Assembly: GCA_965178125.1 (NCBI GenBank)
Contig: CBCXTV010000002.1
Coordinates: forward strand, 82,438-146,437
DNA: 64,000 nt
From: Bilabrum cf. latius
Taxonomy: Eukaryota; Bigyra: Bicosoecida; Bigyra; Bicosoecida
Direction: 5' to 3'
Part shown: in pieces, positions 1 through 9,462 of the stretch
Layout of the letters: each line of letters begins with the position of its first letter
How positions within the stretch are numbered: position 1 is the stretch's first letter
Notes under the pieces: model-generated
Told to the model about the DNA's origin: nothing
The model's input: only the letters and a program-made list of their open reading frames with translations
The model's database searches: none
Position numbers and translations under genes: made by a program

Positions 1-1002
1 TGGCATCGCGGAGATGAATTTCTCCGCATTCCGGAGAAGCTCCATGGCCCGGTTGATGTCATCCAAGGCCTCGTCACGCGAAGAACTCTGACGCACGGCG
101 TTGCTGCAGGAGGCGGCGCCTCCTGCAGGAAGCTCGTCGCGTGCGGGAGCACGAGCGTCGTTGTCGCCGTCACCGGTATTCGCGCCAGCTTTTGGCACCC
201 AACGCTTCGCTTCACCCGCAGAGGAACGGACATCATGGAGACTCCAGCCACGCGCAACCAGGCACTTCGCGCACCAGTCCTCAGGGAAGAAATAGCGCAA
301 GTTCTCCTTCTTCCGGCGGATCTGGGGAAATCGGTACGCCGGATACTCGTTTTTGCAGTTCTTGCACCACACCCACCACGGCGTCGCGTTGTCGAACTTG
401 TCGCAACACACCCGGCAAACTGGTTGGATCCAGTCCTTCCACTTCTTGAAGTACGCCGACCGGGGCTTGCAGCACTGGCACGCGTTGCAAGTCCATGTCG
501 CCTCCTCCGCCGGCTCCGACGCGACCTGCCGCGGCACGTACGTCTCCCCCCATGACGACTTCGCAGGGGTCCCCCATAGAGCCCAGCTATCAGCGCCAGA
601 GACCGCCCCGGCTGCCACGCCGCCACCCGCCTTCCAAGCTGCTGCGTCGGTCCATACGTCGTCATTACCTCCGGGCACCACAGCACGTCCACCGCCGCGA
701 GCATCCTCCTCCTCCGTCTTCTTGCCGCCGTCGTCTTCGGCGTCCTCCTTCGGCGCTGCCTTGCCGCTCTCCTCTCCGAGCATCCCCGTGGACGCCGCCT
801 CCGCGCCGCCGCTCTCGATGTGGGGGCCGCCCGAATCATCGACGCTTGCCGCCGCGCCGGCGTGCTCCGCCGGGGCGTCGACCTCGCGCGCCAACATGCC
901 GCCCTCGTTTCCCATATCACCGGCGCCTCGACGCCCACGAAGATTGCGGCCGTCTCCCAAGGAAACAGCAATGCTTTCGGACGGTTTCTCCTCAGACATC
1001 AT
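1..1002 (-). CDS. Chimeric CxxC zinc-ribbon (Stc1-like) protein, 3' end outside window
   Basis: This is the left-truncated copy of the gene seen whole at 27354-28544. It reads from a double ATG at 1002/999 to the window edge. The visible part holds an Ala/Gly/Glu-rich acidic leader and then four CxxC pairs with the pattern CNAC, CRVC, CKNC, CAKC. It is about 99% identical to the gene at 11248-12255. The arrangement of a CxxC followed by KPxxxF and a second CxxC about 20 residues later resembles the Stc1 zinc domain, which in fission yeast links RNAi to heterochromatin methylation; that similarity is by eye only. Any role here is unknown. The continuation into foreign coding fragments is described under unit B. 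Confidence 0.65.
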   Translation of the reverse strand, partial: MMSEEKPSESIAVSLGDGRNLRGRRGAGDMGNEGGMLAREVDAPAEHAGAAASVDDSGGPHIESGGAEAASTGMLGEESGKAAPKEDAEDDGGKKTEEEDARGGGRAVVPGGNDDVWTDAAAWKAGGGVAAGAVSGADSWALWGTPAKSSWGETYVPRQVASEPAEEATWTCNACQCCKPRSAYFKKWKDWIQPVCRVCCDKFDNATPWWVWCKNCKNEYPAYRFPQIRRKKENLRYFFPEDWCAKCLVARGWSLHDVRSSAGEAKRWVPKAGANTGDGDNDARAPARDELPAGGAASCSNAVRQSSSRDEALDDINRAMELLRNAEKFISAMP

Positions 1003-1387
1003 CGGCAAAGAGACTCGGAGAATGCCGTTCCCGCAGAGTGCGCTGCTGACTGCCGAAGCCGAAAGAGGACCCGCGGAGAAGGAATCTCGCACATGCTCCC
1101 AGGAAAAGCAACTCCCCGCCCATTCCGAATGCAAGAACGGACTCCCGCCCTTTCCGAGATCGAGGCCCGTCCCTCTTCCGGCGGATCTGGGGAAATCGGT
1201 ACGCCGGAAACTCGTTTTTGCAGTTCTTGCACCTCACCCACCACGGCGTCGCGCTGTCGAACTTGTCGTAACACACCCGGCAAACTGGTTGGATCCAGTC
1301 CTTCCACTTCTTGAAGTACTCTGACCGGGGCTTAGGCCCTGGCACGCGTTGCAAGTCCATGTCGCCTCCTCCGCCGGCTCCGGCGCG

Positions 1388-2298
1388 ACCTGTCACGGCA
1401 CGTACGGCCCCCCCCCTCCGCCGGGGCGTCGACCTCGCGCGCCAACATGCCGCCCTCGTTTCCCATATTACCGGCGCCTTGACGCCCACGAAGATTGCGG
1501 CCGTCTCCCAAGGAAACAGCAATGCTCTCGGACGGTTTCTCCTCAGACATCATCGGCAAAGAGACTCGGAGAATGCCCTGGCCCGACTTCCGGGGCAGGC
1601 CTGGCACTTGAGGTTGGTGATCACGGCCGACTGCTCCCCACCCAAATACCAGATCGTACGCGAGCGCAGCCTATGAGGAATCCACTGGCCCGACTTCCGG
1701 GGCATTACCATCGCCAAGACCTTCGACTGCGGCGCGTCGATCTGCACCCTCGACCCGCAATCGCTGAGCGTAATGGCGTCGTCGAAGATCCACGTGCCGC
1801 CCCAAGCATGCCGCCTGCGCTGCTGCCGGGAGCTCCGGTTCGGTACCTTAAAGCCGTACACGACATTCGGCCTGCTGCCGGCCCAAATGAAATCCTCCGC
1901 CACGCGACAACGATGCGACCTCTCGGAGTCCGTCATGCACACGTGGAAGTGCACCAGGTTTCCGGCGTGCTTGCGGTGCAGGGAGAGCTCCATTTTCGTC
2001 CCGCTGCCGCGCAAGGTCTGGGAAGAGCGTCCGCATGGCCGACATCATCCGGAGCAGGGCGTCCGCATGCTCGACATCATCCGGGGGATGTGCTCGAAGA
2101 CCTTTTGGAATTCGCGGCTCACGAACGGATTGACGATGCTCTGCGTGCTTTCCGGGGGGATGTGCTCGAAGACCTTCTGGAACTCGCGGCTCACGAACGG
2201 ATTGACGATGCTCTGCGTGCTTTCCGGGCGGATGTCTCGAAGACCTTTTGGAACTCGCGGCTCACGAACGGATTGACGACGCTCTGCGTGCTTTCCGT
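1388..2298. repeat. 911-bp direct repeat, copy 1
   Basis: Begins with ACCTGTCACGGCACGTACGG and is repeated, apparently without any change, at 2299-3209. It is an amplified piece of the gene-fragment mosaic, so the amplification came after the mosaic was built. Confidence 0.95.
2087..2298 (-). repeat. 72-bp x 3 minisatellite derived from the glycosyltransferase gene
   Basis: Units start at 2087, 2159 and 2231 (period 72 bp, 24 codons). On the minus strand each encodes a variant of ESTQSIVNPFVSREFQKVFE, equivalent to residues 738-757 of the 910-aa protein. The third unit lacks one G and shifts frame. The same triplet recurs 911 bp to the right, so each 27.5-kb unit has six copies plus the parent. 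Confidence 0.93.
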
Positions 2299-3209
2299 AC
2301 CTGTCACGGCACGTACGGCCCCCCCCCTCCGCCGGGGCGTCGACCTCGCGCGCCAACATGCCGCCCTCGTTTCCCATATTACCGGCGCCTTGACGCCCAC
2401 GAAGATTGCGGCCGTCTCCCAAGGAAACAGCAATGCTCTCGGACGGTTTCTCCTCAGACATCATCGGCAAAGAGACTCGGAGAATGCCCTGGCCCGACTT
2501 CCGGGGCAGGCCTGGCACTTGAGGTTGGTGATCACGGCCGACTGCTCCCCACCCAAATACCAGATCGTACGCGAGCGCAGCCTATGAGGAATCCACTGGC
2601 CCGACTTCCGGGGCATTACCATCGCCAAGACCTTCGACTGCGGCGCGTCGATCTGCACCCTCGACCCGCAATCGCTGAGCGTAATGGCGTCGTCGAAGAT
2701 CCACGTGCCGCCCCAAGCATGCCGCCTGCGCTGCTGCCGGGAGCTCCGGTTCGGTACCTTAAAGCCGTACACGACATTCGGCCTGCTGCCGGCCCAAATG
2801 AAATCCTCCGCCACGCGACAACGATGCGACCTCTCGGAGTCCGTCATGCACACGTGGAAGTGCACCAGGTTTCCGGCGTGCTTGCGGTGCAGGGAGAGCT
2901 CCATTTTCGTCCCGCTGCCGCGCAAGGTCTGGGAAGAGCGTCCGCATGGCCGACATCATCCGGAGCAGGGCGTCCGCATGCTCGACATCATCCGGGGGAT
3001 GTGCTCGAAGACCTTTTGGAATTCGCGGCTCACGAACGGATTGACGATGCTCTGCGTGCTTTCCGGGGGGATGTGCTCGAAGACCTTCTGGAACTCGCGG
3101 CTCACGAACGGATTGACGATGCTCTGCGTGCTTTCCGGGCGGATGTCTCGAAGACCTTTTGGAACTCGCGGCTCACGAACGGATTGACGACGCTCTGCGT
3201 GCTTTCCGT
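2299..3209. repeat. 911-bp direct repeat, copy 2
   Basis: Second copy of the block at 1388-2298, directly abutting it. The copies diverge only at the right edge (CTTTCCGT followed by ACCTG in copy 1 and by GTACTTG in copy 2). Confidence 0.95.
2998..3209 (-). repeat. 72-bp x 3 minisatellite, second set
   Basis: Copy of the three 72-bp units at 2087-2298, carried in the second 911-bp repeat. Confidence 0.93.
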
Positions 3210-3607
3210 GTACTTGATCATGTACCTCATGGCTGGGCCGCCCGCAACATCGACGCTTGCCGCCGCGCCGGCGTGTTCCGCCGGGGCGTCGACCCCGGAA
3301 AGTGTTTCGGTACGCAAAAAGCGGTCACATGGGAGGCCCGGAAAGCATGGCATCACCCTTGCCGTCCACATCACTGCGTCGTGGGATGCTGCTCAAGATA
3401 ACTCGGCGTCTGTTTAGTCGAGGGCTGTCTTGACTAGGAATGTGGCGGTGAAATCCAGGAGTTCCGTCTGCATCGTCAGGCTCTTGCCTTTGTGTACCAT
3501 ATCAAGAGGAGAGGGAAGACATGCAAAACCGACCCGCCACTAATTCTATCCTACGGCCAAGCCACCTGCGGCGTCCGCGCGACTGGGCGTGCACGAAAAC
3601 CGGCGCA

Positions 3608-3842
3608 CTGCATTGCTTAAAGTGCCACGCTCCCAAGCGAAGTAGTATTGGTGCGCTTGCAGCGGCACTTATCGGTGCGCCGGAGGTCACCACACGAGCA
3701 TGTCGGCCGGCAGCTCGCAAACTCCACCTACGTGCTGGGAGTGGCACATTCTACTGCTTGAAGTGCCACACTGCCGAGCGAAGGAAGCACCTCTTGGTAC
3801 GCCCCTCTTGGTACGCTTGCAGCGGCGCTTATCGGTGCGCCG
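3608..3842. repeat. Two degenerate repeats split by a glycosyltransferase-like snippet
   Basis: The segments around 3608-3682 and 3752-3842 both run from a GCTT(A/G)AAGTGCCAC box to CTTATCGGTGCGCCG. Between them, about 3685-3733 matches the right arm of the palindrome at 25916-25964. No gene is visible in 3361-3919. Confidence 0.7.
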
Positions 3843-3919
3843 TGGGGAACGGCTCGCGTGGGATTCGGAGGCGTACCCGGCCCACGACGGGAAGAGTTCC
3901 CCAGTTACGTCTGGAGTGA

Positions 3920-5663
3920 TTGGGGGACAAGGTGGGCATCAAGTCGGCGCCTCCTAAGCGTATCACAGAGGATGACGAACCGCCCGCCCCGCTTCGATCC
4001 CGACCTCGAGGTGCACTCGATATCAAGGCGGAACGCTGGAAATCCGCCCCGAAACCCTCCATGTTTGTTGACAAGGACCCAGGCTGCGCTCCGACAAGCT
4101 GACAAACTTCGCCAGCTTCCGAAGGGTCTTCATTAAATATTCAACGCTTCGGGGTCAATGAGGTAATGCACTACCAAAGAGCAGCTGGGACGTGTGTCGT
4201 CCGAGATGACAAAGATCGTGGGCATCATCGATCCAGAGGGCGTCAAAGGCACGGACGGCGCGGGCGACATTGACCCCGACGAGCTGGAGGTCCTGGACCG
4301 CGTCTGGACGCCCCATCCGGAAGTATTCCTAAGCGCTCCCAACGGACGAGACCTTCTCTGTCTGAAATCAGGCACCCAACCCTTCCGCACAAGGTGAAGA
4401 GAGAACGCCGACGGACAGTATCCTCTCTTTAGCACATCGGGCATCCAACCCCTCCGCACAGGTGAGCAAGCAACGAGTTCCCTTCTCGCGACGTCCGGAT
4501 CATTTTGAAGCGTTGGAATTTTCGCGCGCTGAGCAGACCCCAAATTTACGATGAAGAAGCCCAAATCCTGCGTCCATGAAGGCCTTGCGAGGCCGCCTGC
4601 TATTGGCAGTCGACGCTCGGGGATCCACTGCGCAATGCAGTTTTGCAGAGCGATGCAGTATGCGCGGGAAGACGGCAAAATGGATCCGTATCTTTGGGAC
4701 GAGGTCTGTGCATCGCACAGCTGCCGCACGGAGAGCTGCTTCCGTTCCACGGCTGGTGAGGGCCCGATGCTGCTCCACTCATGCCCCACGGCCACACACT
4801 AAGAGGAGCGGATTGTGTCAGGATCCCGCCGCAGCATGGGTACGCGGATCTGCCTCCATAGGGACGGACGGGAGGAGCTGCCGGCGGAGGGCGGGCGGGG
4901 GTCCGGCCAAGCCAAGCGGCCAGGTACTTCACGCTCTGCCCTATGGCGCTGGGTTCTGTGAGGCGGGGCCTATCTGTGATCCTCGGCTCTGTGAAGGTGC
5001 GAAGCGCTATTCACGATTCGACTTCGCCTTACTCCTGGATGAGGCGGCGGAGCTGCGAGCTGGGATCTCTTCCTGTGGCGTCCGAGCGCGATGGCGAGTG
5101 CACGCTTGGCCGTCATAGAGAAAGGCACGGCGAAGTACCACATCTTCGCCACCCACCACATTTCGCCAAGCACCACGTCGTTGGCAGGCTTTGAACGCGA
5201 AATGACGAATTCTGTGCGCGTTGTGTGTGCCTGACAGTGAGCGTCCTTGGCGCCCTCAGCTCCCGCTCTGTGCGTTGATTTGGACGCGTACCCGGCTCGC
5301 GTGGGCATGGACCTCCCCAATCCGGCAGGACCGTGAGCTCCTGGCATCCCACCTCTGTCTTAGAAGTTTTCCGGTTTTTGGCGCAAACCTTCTGGAGCAG
5401 ACGACAGCAGCGAAAGACCCACCCAAGCTCCGCGGGAAGTGTGATACCTCTACGGTTCCGGCATCTACTTGGCCGTGCACATATGCAAGGCGATGCACTA
5501 CACCTGCGCGTCCGGCTGCACCCGCTTGAACGACAGGTTCCTCTCCGTGCAAGTGGTTCCGCGACAACAAGGTCGTGGAAGTGACAGACTAGGAGAGTAC
5601 GCCGGGTTCAGATTCACGCCCATCAGGGACAGGTCCGGGTCCCGCGCTCGCGCTACCGCGTGA
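3920..5663 (+). pseudogene. Decayed or intron-split plus-strand gene with PARP-like end
   Basis: Several plus-strand open stretches read like real protein but are broken by stops and frame changes: 3920-4102 (charged, ends GCAPTS), 4194-4397 (acidic, IDPEGVKGTDGAGDIDPDEL), 4551-4802 (Cys/His containing, KMDPYLWDEVCASHSC), 5091-5234 (MASARLAVIEKGTAKYHIFA) and 5445-5663. The last begins YLYGSGIYLAVHICKAMHYT, which resembles the G-x-GIYFA...SK(S/A)xxY signature of poly(ADP-ribose) polymerase catalytic domains. A TGA at 5442-5444 lies just before it. It is either a pseudogene or a gene with introns I cannot place. This is the only plausible plus-strand gene in the unit, which makes it odd beside its neighbours. 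A stretch at 4928-5075 is instead similar to 17853-18000. Confidence 0.4.
5445..5663 (+). pseudogene. PARP catalytic-domain-like fragment
   Basis: A 72-codon open stretch. Residues 3-10 read YGSGIYLA, followed by a CKAMHYT box and, further on, RFLSVQVV, in the order expected for the C-terminal half of a PARP catalytic fold (glycine-tyrosine loop, SKS/A-Y helix, last beta strand). The donor-site His and the start of the domain are not in this frame. Assignment rests on motif resemblance alone. Confidence 0.35.
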
Positions 5664-5975
5664 GGAGGCTATGCGCACGTATGAGGAGGGGAGAACTTCG
5701 TATAATAGTCTCTCGCAGACTCGAACTTTTGGCTCTCACCGAAGGACGGAATGTTAGCCCTCCGCTACTTACGGTGTCTTTAGCTTCCGCCCTACACGTT
5801 CCCCGCCCGTGGTCAAGAGGGAGTTTGTCGAGACACGCACCCGCCCGAGAGCTCCGGTCCTCTAAGCGCTCACGATCTCCCGCCCAGCGCGGTGCGAGCC
5901 CGCTTCACCGGGACTTGTCGCGTGCCTACGGAGGTGTCTTTTCCGAACCTGCCACTGAAGACGTTAGGGAGCGAC

Positions 5976-6228
5976 GGGGAACGGATGCACAACGGTATGC
6001 CACCCATGTCCTCGAGGAATCCACCAAGACGTTGTGGCCCGAGGTAGTGCGATTTTCGGGAGAAGGATTCTTAGTACCTTATAGGGTACCCCCCAGGATC
6101 GCACTACGTGGGTTTGGGGGGTTGGTCTCCTTTCCTCTTGTTTTCGTGTGCACTCTTCTGCGACCGCCCCCCCCGGGGAACGGATGCACAACGGTATGCC
6201 ACCCATGTCCTCGAGAGATCCACCAAGA
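5976..6228. repeat. Direct repeat of about 54 bp flanking a hairpin element
   Basis: GGGGAACGGATGCACAACGG and the following 34 bases occur at 5976 and again at 6175, 199 bp apart. Between them sits a block (6044 to about 6172) that recurs at 17447-17573. Its first 64 bp (6044-6107) have 10-bp inverted ends, GTAGTGCGAT and ATCGCACTAC. The stretch 5664-5975 shows nothing I can assign. Confidence 0.8.
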
Positions 6229-6428
6229 TCCGCACATACCTCTGCGGTGAACAGCACGTTACATGAGACCCTGACCGACCCGAGAGTCTCTGCCCTCAGT
6301 CTCCACGACTTCCCGCAGGATCCGCCCCGCTCCCACCGACGGCTCCTGCCGTACGTACGACACACCATTTTCAAAAGAGCATTGGCACCCGCTCCTCACC
6401 TAAGCGACGCTACTGTCGCTGCGGTCCC

Positions 6429-7493
6429 TCACGGCACGCTCTCCGGTCCGCCCGGTGCGAACTCAGAGTCGTCGTCTGTCGAAACGTGGTCGCTGTGGAA
6501 GATGTTGCTCTGGCCGTCTGAGGACACGGCATCCTGCCAGTATCGGCGCAACTGCTCCGCCACGTCCATGGCCGCACGGGAGCTCAGCGGGATCTGCTCG
6601 AAGAGAGCGTTACTGTCGTGCACTGCAAACAGCTTGGCCGCGACGCGATCTTGATGGCAAATTTCGAGTGTGGCGCGGATCCGGAAACAGTAGCCGTCCG
6701 GAAAGTTGCCCTGCATCAACTGGTCCTCCACCGCACACTGCGTGCACCAAATAGACCGCTCGGTACGTCGTATGTAGCCGGGCCACAGGGAATGCAGCAA
6801 CGAGTACTGAGCCCGACGCAAGCTCTTCGGGTTGAAGCTGTCCGCGTGCTTGACCCGACTGCAGGCCTGGCACTTGAGGTTGGTGATCACGGCCGACTGC
6901 TCCCCAGCCAAATACCAGATCGTACGCGAGCGCAGCCTACGAGGAATCCACTGGCCCGACTTCCGGGGCACGACCATCGCCAAGAGCTTCGACTGCGGCG
7001 CGTCGATCTGCACCCTCGACCCGCAATCGCTGAGCGTAATGGCGTCGTCGAACACCCACGTGCCGCCCCAAGCATGACGCCTGCGCTGCTGCCGGGAGCT
7101 CCGGTTCGGTACCTCGCGAGGCCTGTCGGAAGGGGGGTCCGTCGGCTGCGGTGGTGTCGGATACCAGGAGAGAGCGGTCCACGGATTGATGCACGTGGAC
7201 GTTGCCGCCTCGCGCGTCGCCGGAGTGGCTGAGCTGTCTGGTCGACGAAACGGTGGCGCCCACGCCGTGCAGGCCGCCACCTGCGCGGGCACATCGGGCA
7301 AGAATGCGCCTGCAGGTTCACGTGGCCGAGGTCGGGGAAGCTTCGTCGGGGTCAGGGATCCCATCGAGGAAGCCGCGTTCGCCGCTGGGATGGTCGTGCT
7401 CGAGGTTGACGAAGTCGCGTTCGCCCCTGACATGGTCGTGGTCGAGGTCACGGCATGGCCGCCGAGGGGTGAGCGCGATCGCGGGGGGTCCAT
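6429..7493 (-). CDS. Two-CxxC zinc-ribbon (Stc1-like) protein, 354 aa
   Basis: The N-terminal 125 residues are Ser/Thr/Pro-rich and probably disordered. A compact middle region follows (about 126-200, WVFDDAITLSDCGSRVQIDA), then a zinc-ribbon-like unit with C208/C211 (CQAC) and C250/C253 (CTQC), then a mixed helical part and an acidic tail. The CxxC plus KxxxxF spacing matches the other CxxC proteins of the unit, so I group them as distant paralogues; family name Stc1-like is tentative. Its first 46 bases overlap the end of the upstream transposase gene in another frame, so the two may share a transcript or the true start may be internal. Fragments of this gene were copied into the mosaics at 1577-1842 and 27501-27540. 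Confidence 0.65.
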   Translation of the reverse strand: MDPPRSRSPLGGHAVTSTTTMSGANATSSTSSTTIPAANAASSMGSLTPTKLPRPRPREPAGAFLPDVPAQVAACTAWAPPFRRPDSSATPATREAATSTCINPWTALSWYPTPPQPTDPPSDRPREVPNRSSRQQRRRHAWGGTWVFDDAITLSDCGSRVQIDAPQSKLLAMVVPRKSGQWIPRRLRSRTIWYLAGEQSAVITNLKCQACSRVKHADSFNPKSLRRAQYSLLHSLWPGYIRRTERSIWCTQCAVEDQLMQGNFPDGYCFRIRATLEICHQDRVAAKLFAVHDSNALFEQIPLSSRAAMDVAEQLRRYWQDAVSSDGQSNIFHSDHVSTDDDSEFAPGGPESVP

Positions 7494-9085
7494 CCGTTTA
7501 GTCTGCGGCCACGAGGCACGCGGCGAGCGTTACCACCGTGGACGCCTCCGTCGACCCCGTGTCCGGACGCGACTGGGGCCCTGTTGATGAGCGCATCGTG
7601 CGGGAGAGGCTGCTGCGGACTGCTGATGAAGCGGAGCTGGTCGACAGACGGAGCATCGCTGGAGATGTCCTCCATGTCACACTCAAACAAGCGCCGTAGG
7701 GTCGAATGCAAGCGGCGCCTGCCGCTGGTAATGCCTGTCATATCGAAAGCGCCTTGCCACGAGCCAGACGAGAGCACTCTCTTCGTGCACTCAGCGACAA
7801 CCCTGAGATGGCAAGAGACATCGACATGACCCGCTTCATGACGCGAGCGCTCCTGCATCCACGTCTCCCGAAGGTCGCGCTTAAGAAGCTGAAAGACGAG
7901 AACGTCCAACGGCTGAAGCAAGAAGGTGAGTCGACCAGGAATAAACACGAGATCCATGCCAAGGCCGTGTGCGAAGTTCACAATCTCAGTGGAAATGTGT
8001 TGGGGCGCGCAGTCAAGTATCACTATTGGATAGATCTCATGCTGAATGTCCATCCAAGAAGCGAAAAGCCGACGCAGAATGTCGAACATGAGGGACTGCG
8101 TCACCCACGAGCTCTCTCGGGCCCAGACTTCCATTCCGTCCACCATTTGGTTCGGCGCCCCACGCATCAAGCGCTTGCTCAGCCGCGTGTGCTTCCCGAT
8201 GAGTATACGCGGGAGTCGTCGCTGGATTTCCGGGCAGTCGCTAATAAAACCCAGAAAGGTGTACGATCCTCGATTGCTATTCGAGGCGAGGCGCTCCGTG
8301 CGCGAACCAAGCGAAGCGGGCTCCGTTCCTGACCTCGGTGCGATGTACCCGCGCATTCCCGGAAAGGCAAAGGGCACGCTGGACTCATCGAAGTTCACAA
8401 AGACGAGGCGGCGGTTGGGGGGCACTCGCGCTTCTGCGAATTCAATCCACTGATAGAAGACACGACACGCGAGTCTGACGTAATCGAGTGTTACCGGGGG
8501 CTGCTTCTTCAATCGGCCATGCCGAAGCCGCCAACGACGACGGAAGCGCAGGAGCCACTGCCGTCGAGCCGAGTCCTTCCCCGCGCGAACGCCCATCCTC
8601 GCAAGCATGGCGAAAACCATGTTCCCAGTTGGAGCACACCCACGCTGCTCGTTCACATGGTCGATCCAAGCAACGACAGAAGCCTCGGCGAGAAAGGTCT
8701 CTGCGCGTGCCACGGACTCTCGATGACATGAGCGAAGAGGATTTCGCTGCCACGCCTCAGCTGGGCGCCTCATGGTGAGCGCGACCTCCTCATCGACCTG
8801 CCTTTGAAACTCCTCCTGCGAAGCCGTCCGCGTGGAAACCTGTCGACTCTGCAACTGACGAGAGACATAGGTTCGAAGAGCTGCCTCGCCACCTCCGGGG
8901 TGATGACGAATAACCTCAGCGACCTGTGCCTCCATGGCGCGCAACCACGGATGGCGCAGCCCATTGCGCGCCCGTTGTCTCGCGTCTCTGAGACACTTCA
9001 GCTCCTTACTGATCCGTGCGAGCTGATCCGGCACCGAAGCAGAGGACATTATGACGCGTGAGGAACCGGGCAGAAGATCGCTCAC
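7448..9085 (-). CDS. DDE transposase, pogo/Tigger-like, 545 aa
   Basis: Likely cuts and joins transposon DNA in the nucleus. An N-terminal Arg-rich helical region (about 125-195) fits the DNA-binding helix-turn-helix domains of this family. The catalytic core follows: D233 in FVNFDES, D358 in VILDCAPQH, and D394 in FLLQPLDVLVFQLLKRD, a DD35D spacing of the Tc1/mariner-pogo superfamily as used by Tigger, Jerky and CENP-B relatives. LQPLD is the usual third-acid motif. All three acids are present and the frame is open, so it may be active. The start at 9085 is the first ATG; a second at residue 13 is also possible. I found no terminal inverted repeats or TA duplications around it, so it could be a transposon passenger, a domesticated gene, or the mobilising enzyme of the whole unit. 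Confidence 0.87.
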   Translation of the reverse strand: MSDLLPGSSRVIMSSASVPDQLARISKELKCLRDARQRARNGLRHPWLRAMEAQVAEVIRHHPGGGEAALRTYVSRQLQSRQVSTRTASQEEFQRQVDEEVALTMRRPAEAWQRNPLRSCHRESVARAETFLAEASVVAWIDHVNEQRGCAPTGNMVFAMLARMGVRAGKDSARRQWLLRFRRRWRLRHGRLKKQPPVTLDYVRLACRVFYQWIEFAEARVPPNRRLVFVNFDESSVPFAFPGMRGYIAPRSGTEPASLGSRTERLASNSNRGSYTFLGFISDCPEIQRRLPRILIGKHTRLSKRLMRGAPNQMVDGMEVWARESSWVTQSLMFDILRRLFASWMDIQHEIYPIVILDCAPQHISTEIVNFAHGLGMDLVFIPGRLTFLLQPLDVLVFQLLKRDLRETWMQERSRHEAGHVDVSCHLRVVAECTKRVLSSGSWQGAFDMTGITSGRRRLHSTLRRLFECDMEDISSDAPSVDQLRFISSPQQPLPHDALINRAPVASGHGVDGGVHGGNARRVPRGRRLNGWTPRDRAHPSAAMP

Positions 9086-9348
9086 AGCCGAAACGACGCG
9101 GACGGACCCGCTGCCAAGCTTCGCACTGCCTGTGGCCTCTGAAGATACCCGGGAGGGATAGGACGCAGGCGGGGAGCGAGAGCAAGCGAATGCCTTCCTG
9201 TCGCTGGAGGAGTGCTCAAAGCTGAAGACGCACGGGAAGCACCCGCTCTGCTGCGGTCACACTGGCGCAAGCGAGACAAAACCAGGGAGAGGGATAGACA
9301 CGTGCACAGCATTGAATACACCTCGCAGCATTGCGAGCGCGGTTTCTC

Positions 9349-9462
9349 GCCTGCGCTGAGCTGCCACTCTGCTCTCGTGCGGACGACATTGGCAACGGCA
9401 GCGCGTAGCTGCCAACTGGCCGTGCACGGGTACTGTATCGGCCACGGCAGCGCTGAGCTGCC
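9349..9462. promoter_or_regulatory. Small inverted repeats upstream of the transposase
   Basis: Two short hairpins, GGCAGC-GCGTA-GCTGCC (9397-9413) and GGCAGC-GCTGA-GCTGCC (9446-9462), and a half copy at 9353-9365 lie 260-380 bp 5' of the transposase start. Repeated 6-bp palindromic boxes could bind a protein; nothing shows which. The rest of 9086-9623 has no recognisable gene. Confidence 0.3.

Larger units (their letters stand above)
1166..3360 (-). pseudogene. Mosaic of fragments from four genes of the same unit
   Basis: All pieces lie in the minus-strand sense of their parents. From left to right: 1167-1387 repeats the CxxC part of the Stc1-like gene (about 308-528); 1408-1576 repeats its 5' part (about 862-1029); 1577-1842 comes from the 354-aa gene (6863-7108); about 1843-1996 and 1994-2024 come from two separate places in the Rep gene (15293-15444, with its HUH motif, and 15713-15744); 2028-2298 comes from the 910-aa glycosyltransferase gene (19707-19802). 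The block 1388-2298 is then repeated at 2299-3209. The end joins another glycosyltransferase snippet, an Stc1-like snippet and, at 3299-3345, a piece matching 12674-12724. Reading frames run through several joins but none encodes a whole domain, so I treat it as non-functional as protein. Confidence 0.85.

Noticed and set aside
353-1324. Long plus-strand open frames opposite the Stc1-like genes (also 11606-12955, 1349-2587, 2248-3417 and copies)
   Set aside because: Pro/Arg/Ser-rich antisense readings of GC-rich coding DNA. The minus strand shows four ordered CxxC pairs and donor frames kept across joins, so it is the coding strand.
4133-4795. 220-codon minus-strand frame
   Set aside because: Contains a short Rep-derived piece (DPDVARRELVA) but otherwise lies antisense to the plus-strand coding-like stretches; judged a composite shadow.
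5705-5780. Reverse-strand GTTCGAGTC box resembling a tRNA T-loop
   Set aside because: No T-stem or acceptor pairing can be formed around it.
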